Assembly (NCBI GenBank): GCA_902141825.1 | Contig: CABFPG010000002.1 | Span: forward strand, 558,001 to 622,000 | Reading direction: 5' to 3' | Source: Thalassocella blandensis | GTDB taxonomy: Bacteria > Pseudomonadota > Gammaproteobacteria > Pseudomonadales > Cellvibrionaceae | DNA: 64,000 nucleotides | In this document: one piece after another, positions 59,004 to 64,000 of the stretch | Layout: each line of letters opens with the position of its first letter | How positions within the stretch are numbered: the stretch's first letter is position 1 | Made by a program: the position numbers and the translations under genes | The notes under the pieces: generated by a model | The model's database searches: none | Seen by the model: the letters and a program-made list of their open reading frames with translations, nothing else | Told to the model about the DNA's origin: nothing

Positions 59004-59671
59004 GCGAGCACCTTCGCATTCACGGCATAATCAGCAAGGTCCAACACTTTCAATTGTGAAAAATGAGGCGGCTGATGAGTGGTGAGCAGAACAATCCCGC
59101 CATTTTGCGCGTGCTCAATTAATCTCGCTTCCAGTTGCGCGACCCCCTGTTTATCAATAGCCGTAAATGGTTCGTCCAACACCCAGATCGGCGCACAGGA
59201 AACAAAAAGACGCGCCAACGCAACACGACGCTGCTGCCCGGCAGACAGCTGGTAACACGGCACATCATCGTACCCACCCAATTGCACACGGGTTAAGGCT
59301 TCACTTAAGGCCTGTTTATCTGGCGTACAGCCTCTCGCTTGTGACCCCGCCTGTTTTTTGCCATGCAAAGCAAAATACCACTGCAGATTCTCAAGTGGTG
59401 TCAGGGAGCTTTTCACGCCTGTGGCATGGCCGATATAGAGAAGAGAAGAGAGAAAATCGTAATCACCAGCGGGTTGATCGTCCCAAAGCACATCGCCATC
59501 GTAATGATCAAACAGCCCGGTAATTATGCGCAACAAAGTTGTTTTACCGGCGCCGTTGGGACCAACCAAATGAGTGATAGTACCGGGTTCCAGTGTGTAA
59601 TTAAGATCACTAAACAGCACGCGGTCTTCGATTTCGCATTGCACATTGGACAATTTTAAGCTTACAGCCAA
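59000..59671 (-). CDS. ccmA: haem exporter ATPase CcmA
   Basis: An ABC ATPase of about 223 residues that powers CcmB. Walker A GPNGAGKTT (about residues 39-47), signature LSAGQQRR (about 136-143) and Walker B IWVLDEPF (about 157-164) are all present. The reading frame extends upstream to 59815, but GGAG seven bases before the TTG at 59671 and the family length support the start used here; an in-frame ATG at 59704 is the alternative. It heads the ccmABCDEFG block and is divergent from the FliK-like gene. Confidence 0.95.
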   Translation of the reverse strand: MAVSLKLSNVQCEIEDRVLFSDLNYTLEPGTITHLVGPNGAGKTTLLRIITGLFDHYDGDVLWDDQPAGDYDFLSSLLYIGHATGVKSSLTPLENLQWYFALHGKKQAGSQARGCTPDKQALSEALTRVQLGGYDDVPCYQLSAGQQRRVALARLFVSCAPIWVLDEPFTAIDKQGVAQLEARLIEHAQNGGIVLLTTHQPPHFSQLKVLDLADYAVNAKVLA

Positions 59672-59867
59672 AGCTTCACTCCACCCCAGGTTAATTTGAA
59701 GCATTATAGACAAATGATGATAAGGAACCCAAGTTGGAATGGCCAAAAGTAATACGTGATCACAGCGCCTATTACGGCAGGAAACCCGCCTGCGGTACAA
59801 AATGACTAAAAACACAGCAAAATCATTACAGTAAAACCATTGAGGAAAAACTTACTACACTCTAGGT

Positions 59868-61658
59868 ATGGAAATACCACCGCAATTACAATCGTTATTG
59901 AGTAAAACCGCCACCACTGCAACGCGGGATACAGCGGCGTCTGCCACCAGTGTGGGAAAACTGCTCGATATAAATGCCTTAAAAGCCGGAATCCAGCTAC
60001 AAGCGCAAGTCGCCGCAGTGAAAGCGCTTAACACTCAAGAAAGAGCCACCCTCCTGGACCTGTTACAGCAGAATGGACCGGCCGGCAAAACGCCAACACA
60101 AAATTTGAATTCAACAACAGCCTCTGGCGCCAGTTCTTCAGCTACATTACCACCGACCAACTCAAATGCCACTACTTCGCAGGGAATGCCTTTGGGCACC
60201 AGCGAATCGTCGTCAATGCAACAATTACTGGCAAAACCTGAATTGTATTTAATTAGACTACAACTGCAGGGTAAGCAGCTGAGTACTATCAGCAGTGTAT
60301 TGCTGCAAACTAAACAACTGGTCGACATCAGCAAACGCGAAGATGGGCAATTGCAGTTGCACCCCCGGGCCACGCAACCCGCATCCAGCAACAGTGTCAT
60401 GACCAGCGGTTACGTAAAACACGCCCCTACATCCCTTGAGCAAAAATCTGCAGCATCCGTTTCAGCCCAAAACACCGCACAGCCCAACACCCCGTCAAAT
60501 GCCAGTCTCAGAGATAAACTTCTCGCCAATTTTACCCAGCAACAGTTAATAAACACATTAACTGCAGGGTTGCGTCAGTATATGCCGCAAGAAAAAGTGC
60601 TGGCGGACACATTTAAACAACTCGATACCCTGCAGAAAAGCCTACATCAACCAAACACAATGACAGGCAATACAGCTACTACCACAACTCCAACAATTGC
60701 AGCGCTGCTCAATAAGGCAATGGAGACCACCACCGGATTGTCACCCGAAGTATTACAACGTTCCATCGCCAGATCCGGGCTTTCTCTGGAAGGTCGGCTG
60801 CGCGCTGCAGCAAATCAAATAAAACAGCAAAACTCAACGGCGAGCACCAACCGCTCACCTGACAGCACCTTCAATAAAGCTATCGCGACTGAGTCACATA
60901 CTCTCATCAGTACAGCGGGCAAAGTAAAAACCAACTCTTCAACTGCCGACACCTTACAAGCACTGCGTGAACACGCCGTGCCATACGATTTAAAAACCAG
61001 CTTGTTGAGAATTTTGAATTCCGCCTCGACCATCAGAATTCCAACTCAACAACAGACATCATTTTTTAACCATATTCAAACTTTACTGCCCAGTTTAACA
61101 CCTCAGGAAATCGCCAATTTACCCAAGCTTGAATTAGAGCAGAGAATGAATAATGCCGTACGCCAATGGGTAATGAGCGGTATCGCAAGAATCACCAGTA
61201 TGCAATTGCGACACCTGCTAAGCAGCATTCAAGACACCAGCGTAACCGGCGCAGGCGGTATTTATGAACTTCCAATTAAACTCGGAGAAACTTTTTATCC
61301 TGTGGTGCTGCATATTCAAGAGCGATACCAGCGGGAAAAAGAGGATGAACCAGACTCTGCCGATGCCAATCGCAATAAAAAGCCCACCTTAAGAAGCAGC
61401 TGGCATGTGTACCTGGAATTTGATCTGGATGAATATGGTATTTTTGCCAGCGATATTACGCTAATCGACAAGAGCATAAAAACCCAGTTTTGGATACAGC
61501 AAGGGCCCTTATGGCACAAGAGCAAACACCATTTAAATGAGTTGAGAAGCACACTGGAACAAGCTGGAATCAAAGTGGATGAAATGCTCTGCAGTCAGGG
61601 AAATCCTCCTGATAAAAGCATAAACCTGCAACATGCGCTTGTAGATATCAGAACGTAA
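59868..61658 (+). CDS. FliK-like hook-length-control family protein
   Basis: A 596-residue soluble protein. The first ~330 residues are low-complexity, rich in Thr, Ser, Gln, Ala and Asn, as in the variable ruler region of FliK. The last ~150 residues form a compact domain: ELPIKLGETFYPVVLHIQERY (about 466-486), SSWHVYLEFDLDEYGIFASDI, and a final basic helix HHLNELRSTLEQAGIK, matching FliK C-terminal folds. FliK controls hook length and switches export specificity by acting on FlhB. The gene that follows encodes a FlhB-C-terminus-like protein. No other flagellar gene is near, so it may be an orphan or secretion-related paralogue. Confidence 0.75.
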   Translation: MEIPPQLQSLLSKTATTATRDTAASATSVGKLLDINALKAGIQLQAQVAAVKALNTQERATLLDLLQQNGPAGKTPTQNLNSTTASGASSSATLPPTNSNATTSQGMPLGTSESSSMQQLLAKPELYLIRLQLQGKQLSTISSVLLQTKQLVDISKREDGQLQLHPRATQPASSNSVMTSGYVKHAPTSLEQKSAASVSAQNTAQPNTPSNASLRDKLLANFTQQQLINTLTAGLRQYMPQEKVLADTFKQLDTLQKSLHQPNTMTGNTATTTTPTIAALLNKAMETTTGLSPEVLQRSIARSGLSLEGRLRAAANQIKQQNSTASTNRSPDSTFNKAIATESHTLISTAGKVKTNSSTADTLQALREHAVPYDLKTSLLRILNSASTIRIPTQQQTSFFNHIQTLLPSLTPQEIANLPKLELEQRMNNAVRQWVMSGIARITSMQLRHLLSSIQDTSVTGAGGIYELPIKLGETFYPVVLHIQERYQREKEDEPDSADANRNKKPTLRSSWHVYLEFDLDEYGIFASDITLIDKSIKTQFWIQQGPLWHKSKHHLNELRSTLEQAGIKVDEMLCSQGNPPDKSINLQHALVDIRT

Positions 61659-61668
61659 GGAGACTGTA

Positions 61669-61953
61669 TTGACTGACGAACTGGAACTAGAATTAAAACG
61701 CGCAGTTGCCTTGTTTTACGACGGACAAGAAGCTCCGACGATTACAGCGAAAGGCGACGGACTAGATGCAGATGAAATTATACGTATCGCAATGGAAAAT
61801 GATGTTCCGCTTTGCGATAACCCTCCTCTCGTAGAACTTCTTTCCCATATGGAACTTGGTGATAGTATCCCGCAAGAGCTTTACGTCGCCGTGGCTCACA
61901 TAATTGCGTTTGCTTATCAAATGCGTATGGGATTGAACAATGAAACGCCGTAG
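61669..61953 (+). CDS. FlhB C-terminal-domain-like protein
   Basis: A 94-residue protein matching the cytoplasmic C-terminal (FlhB/EscU-type) export-switch domain without the membrane part: AVALFYDGQEAPTITAKGDG (about 9-28), then DADEIIRIAMENDVPLCDNPPLVELL (about 29-54). The NPTH autocleavage sequence of full FlhB is not present. Such free-standing domains (FhlB/FlhB2) occur in several proteobacteria. TAAGGAGA precedes the TTG start, ten nt after the FliK-like stop, so the two are a natural pair. Confidence 0.82.
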   Translation: MTDELELELKRAVALFYDGQEAPTITAKGDGLDADEIIRIAMENDVPLCDNPPLVELLSHMELGDSIPQELYVAVAHIIAFAYQMRMGLNNETP

Positions 61954-61966
61954 ATACGGCGTTTCA
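61941..61966 (+). terminator. hairpin overlapping the stop codon
   Basis: Perfect 12-bp arms (61941-61952 and 61955-61966, TGAAACGCCGTA/TACGGCGTTTCA), 2-nt gap, with the stop codon inside the stem. No T-run follows on either strand; it lies between convergent genes and may act in both directions. Confidence 0.5.
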
Positions 61967-62018
61967 GAAATTAGCATGGCGCGATTTTACAGCGCGTACT
62001 GCCCAAAAACGCAAAGAA

Positions 62019-62666
62019 TTAGTTCGCTTCCTGCTTTAATGATTCGGCCAAACACACACCGGTACCGCCCAAGCCACAATAGCCGTGCGGGTTTTTCGCC
62101 AGATATTGCTGGTGATAGGTTTCAGCGTAATAGAAAGTTTGATTGCGTTTAATCTCTGTAGAAACAGCCTCAAACCCCTCCGCTTTTAACAGGTTTTCAT
62201 ACTGCTGCTTGGAGGCTATGGCCATTTCCATCTGAGCTTCGTCAAACACGTAAATCGCCGATCGGTATTGTGTTCCAACATCATTCCCCTGTCGCATCCC
62301 CTGTGTTGGATCGTGACTTTCCCAGAATACTTTTAATAAATCACTGAGGTAATCATCGGTATTTTCATACACCACGAGAACCACTTCGCTGTGGCCGGTA
62401 TATCCAGAGCAGACTTCCTCGTAAGTAGGATTGGGCGTTCCTCCGCCAGCATATCCAACAGCCGTTGTGTACACGCCTTCCTGCTGCCACAATTTTCGCT
62501 CAGCCCCCCAAAAACATCCCATTCCCAGCATGATTTGTGCAGTTCCCTCGGGAAAAGGCGCTTTAATCGTGCGATTGCTAACATAGTGGCAGTCACTTAC
62601 CGCCAGGGGTGTATTTCTACCCGGTAATAATTCTTCGGACTCTGGCAGTTTTGTGTTTTTAAACAT
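62019..62666 (-). CDS. msrA: peptide methionine sulfoxide reductase MsrA
   Basis: A 215-residue enzyme reducing methionine-S-sulfoxide in proteins. The catalytic motif GCFWGAE is at about residues 50-56, with the recycling cysteines near the C-terminus ([14 protein letters not shown]). The N-terminal ~45 residues before the core resemble other long MsrA forms. GAGGAAAG precedes the ATG. It is a single gene convergent with the FlhB-like gene. Confidence 0.96.
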   Translation of the reverse strand: MFKNTKLPESEELLPGRNTPLAVSDCHYVSNRTIKAPFPEGTAQIMLGMGCFWGAERKLWQQEGVYTTAVGYAGGGTPNPTYEEVCSGYTGHSEVVLVVYENTDDYLSDLLKVFWESHDPTQGMRQGNDVGTQYRSAIYVFDEAQMEMAIASKQQYENLLKAEGFEAVSTEIKRNQTFYYAETYHQQYLAKNPHGYCGLGGTGVCLAESLKQEAN

Positions 62667-63519
62667 TGAAATTCTTTCCTCGTAATAGAATTCAAAAGAG
62701 TAATTAGAACATCTTCCTTATTATATGAGGTTTTCCTTAGCTCACCGAACAGTTACCGGGTTCGAGTCGAGCAATTGAGCAGAACAAATGCACCAAGTGT
62801 TTCATCGATGCCCCATTAGTTTGCGATCGTTCGGCACTTAGTTTCGGTACTGAGTTGCGATTGTGAGTTTGGTTTGTTGGACAGCGTCCATCGTAATAAA
62901 TTGGGTTTCGCCGCTAATTATTCTGCAATCCTTATCACTGTAATGGATACAAAAGGATAGCAACTGGAATTTCACATTACGTGTTGAGTTAATACTTAGT
63001 TTAAGCGTATCGCCTAAATTGACAATTTGGACAAACCACAATATGCCGGTTTGAGCACTGTTTTTTCAAAAAAACCCGTCAAGCTACAATTTCAGCCGCA
63101 TAATAAAGACAGGTAATTGAACCTTCACGGTGTACCCAAAGCGATATTTTCGATTGCGCTTTATCGCAATGTTATGTCCAAAATAGCGTCAAGACAATAT
63201 TTTCTTTATGAGAAAACGCATTTTTCATGTCAATTTTACAAAGTCATGATCCTGATCAATCCTTTTCAAGTCCCATGCTTGCTTTTACCCATTATGAAGT
63301 CTGATCGGTCCAGCCAAAAGTTAAAGCCCCTTATAAACCTCATATATAAGCGCCAAACTCCTCAGAACGGAATCCAATAGTTTGAATACTGCTATAGGGG
63401 CTGATTTAATACCGCCCTAGGAATTGCGTTCCCCACAATGAGGCGAAAATCGCCCGACTTATAAGCGCAACCGCAAAAGGAAAGTTGCAATAAAACAACA
63501 CACAAAGAGGATAACCAAA
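62667..63519. other. gene-poor region before the poly-Ser gene
   Basis: About 850 nt with no confident gene. The only candidate is the short minus-strand frame at 62838-63041. The last ~150 nt must contain the promoter of the secreted carbohydrate-binding gene, but no clear boxes were recognised. A ribosome site (AAAGAGG) lies at about 63504-63510. Confidence 0.45.
62838..63041 (-). CDS. possible small hypothetical
   Basis: A 67-codon frame with TTG start (IVNLGDTLKLSIN, then KFQLLSFCIHYSD and a C-terminal IATQYRN). The sequence has alternating hydrophobic residues like a small beta protein, but there is no good ribosome site and no recognised family. It may be a chance frame. Confidence 0.25.
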   Translation of the reverse strand: MWFVQIVNLGDTLKLSINSTRNVKFQLLSFCIHYSDKDCRIISGETQFITMDAVQQTKLTIATQYRN

Positions 63520-64000
63520 ATGAGTACGAAACCTATTTCGGCTACTCTGCTTGCTGCCGCCCTGGCGACAGGCTTTTTCGCCCAGCAGGCTCACGCCGTG
63601 AATTGTTCCGATTTTCCCGAATACACACCACAAACTCAGGTCGCCAGCGGCCAACAATATGTCATCGACAATCATTTGTATGAATGTAGTGTCGGAGGCT
63701 GGTGTAGCGTTGGCGGACCTTACACACCGCCTTCAGGCTGGGTCTGGACCTATGCCTGGGAAGATATTGGGAGTTGTGACAATTCCAGCAGTTCCAATTC
63801 CAGCTCTTCGTCCAGCAGCTCTTCATCAAGCAGTTCTTCGAGCAGTTCGTCCTCCAGCTCCAGTAGCTCTTCCAGTAGTTCATCCAGTGGTGGCACCTGC
63901 CCAACCGATGTTGCTAACTGGTCCGCATCAGCCGTTTATCAGGGTGGCGATACGGTATTGGCCAATGGTCAAATCTGTACTGCACGCTGGTGGACACAAG
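63520..64000 (+). CDS. secreted poly-serine carbohydrate-binding protein (partial)
   Basis: At least 160 residues, continuing past the right edge. Residues 1-26 are a signal peptide ending AHA. Residues 27-87 form a small cysteine-bearing module (NCSDFPEY ... GGWCSVGGPYTPP, GWVWTYAWEDIGSC). A linker at 63784-63888 has 34 Ser in 35 residues, using all six Ser codons. A second module begins CPTDVANWSASAVYQGGDTV and reaches ARWWTQ, the CBM5/12 chitin-binding pattern. The architecture matches secreted polysaccharide-degrading enzymes of Cellvibrio-like bacteria; the catalytic domain, if any, is off the edge. AAAGAGG precedes the ATG. Confidence 0.88.
   Translation, partial: MSTKPISATLLAAALATGFFAQQAHAVNCSDFPEYTPQTQVASGQQYVIDNHLYECSVGGWCSVGGPYTPPSGWVWTYAWEDIGSCDNSSSSNSSSSSSSSSSSSSSSSSSSSSSSSSSSSSSGGTCPTDVANWSASAVYQGGDTVLANGQICTARWWTQ
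63784..63888 (+). repeat. poly-serine linker region
   Basis: 105 nt encoding 34 serines and one asparagine, with mixed AGC/AGT/TCC/TCT/TCG/TCA codons, so the amino acid and not the DNA unit is conserved. Confidence 0.92.

Noticed and set aside
63117-63380. 87-codon plus-strand frame before the poly-Ser gene
   Set aside because: No ribosome site, odd composition and no recognisable domain; likely chance.
63662-63904. minus-strand frame rich in Ser, Cys, Trp and Asn
   Set aside because: Antisense shadow of the poly-serine linker.

Overview
The window comes from a Gram-negative gammaproteobacterium, most likely a marine polysaccharide degrader of the Cellvibrionaceae type (Saccharophagus, Teredinibacter, Cellvibrio relatives). 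The clues are a secreted protein with chitin-binding-like modules joined by an almost pure poly-serine linker at the right edge, ZipA and LpxH, a System I cytochrome c maturation operon, an intracellular PHB depolymerase, and moderate GC. This placement is inferred from gene content, not from a database match. No rRNA, insertion sequence, transposase, integrase, prophage or CRISPR array was seen.

Layout. 0-4.2 kb: a secreted hypothetical, a cold-shock protein, then a reverse-strand djlA / S1-P1 nuclease / SDR run. 4.5-7.2 kb: a fructosamine-kinase-like gene, then a voltage-gated channel gene overlapping a J-domain gene that contains a 15-bp tandem repeat. 7.4-12.1 kb: housekeeping genes glnS-cysS divergent from ppiB-lpxH. 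12.1-22.8 kb: the most unusual block, a reverse-strand run of a membrane Ser/Thr kinase, a possible 37-residue peptide, a caspase-like/Sel1 lipoprotein and a 1751-residue subtilisin-like lipoprotein with seven ~98-residue repeats and an FG-GAP/VCBS tail; an outer-membrane beta-barrel gene diverges from the kinase. 22.8-31.3 kb: a repeat-rich gene desert, miaE with a DUF1289 gene, a CBM9-like secreted protein, acnB and small hypotheticals. 31.3-41.9 kb: lipid and general metabolism (SRPBCC-dienelactone hydrolase fusion, patatin, fadD, acyl-CoA dehydrogenase, AraC regulator, HAD phosphatase). 41.9-49.4 kb: smc-zipA-ligA-lytic transglycosylase, all reverse. 49.9-59.7 kb: the ccm genes, split into ccmABCDEFG and ccmHI by phaZ, tRNA-Val, tRNA-Asp and a duplicated 91-bp element. 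59.8-64 kb: FliK-like and FlhB-C-terminus-like genes, msrA, a sparse region, and the start of the poly-serine carbohydrate-binding protein.

How they work together. ccmA-I form one haem-delivery pathway for c-type cytochromes. smc, zipA and ligA serve chromosome organisation, division and DNA joining. fadD and the acyl-CoA dehydrogenase plausibly act in fatty-acid breakdown, and phaZ mobilises stored polyester. The kinase, caspase-like and subtilisin-like genes look like one envelope-located signalling and proteolysis unit of unknown purpose; this is the best candidate for an undescribed system. Several starts were moved downstream from the longest possible reading frame because a Shine-Dalgarno sequence or family length favours them; these are stated in each entry.
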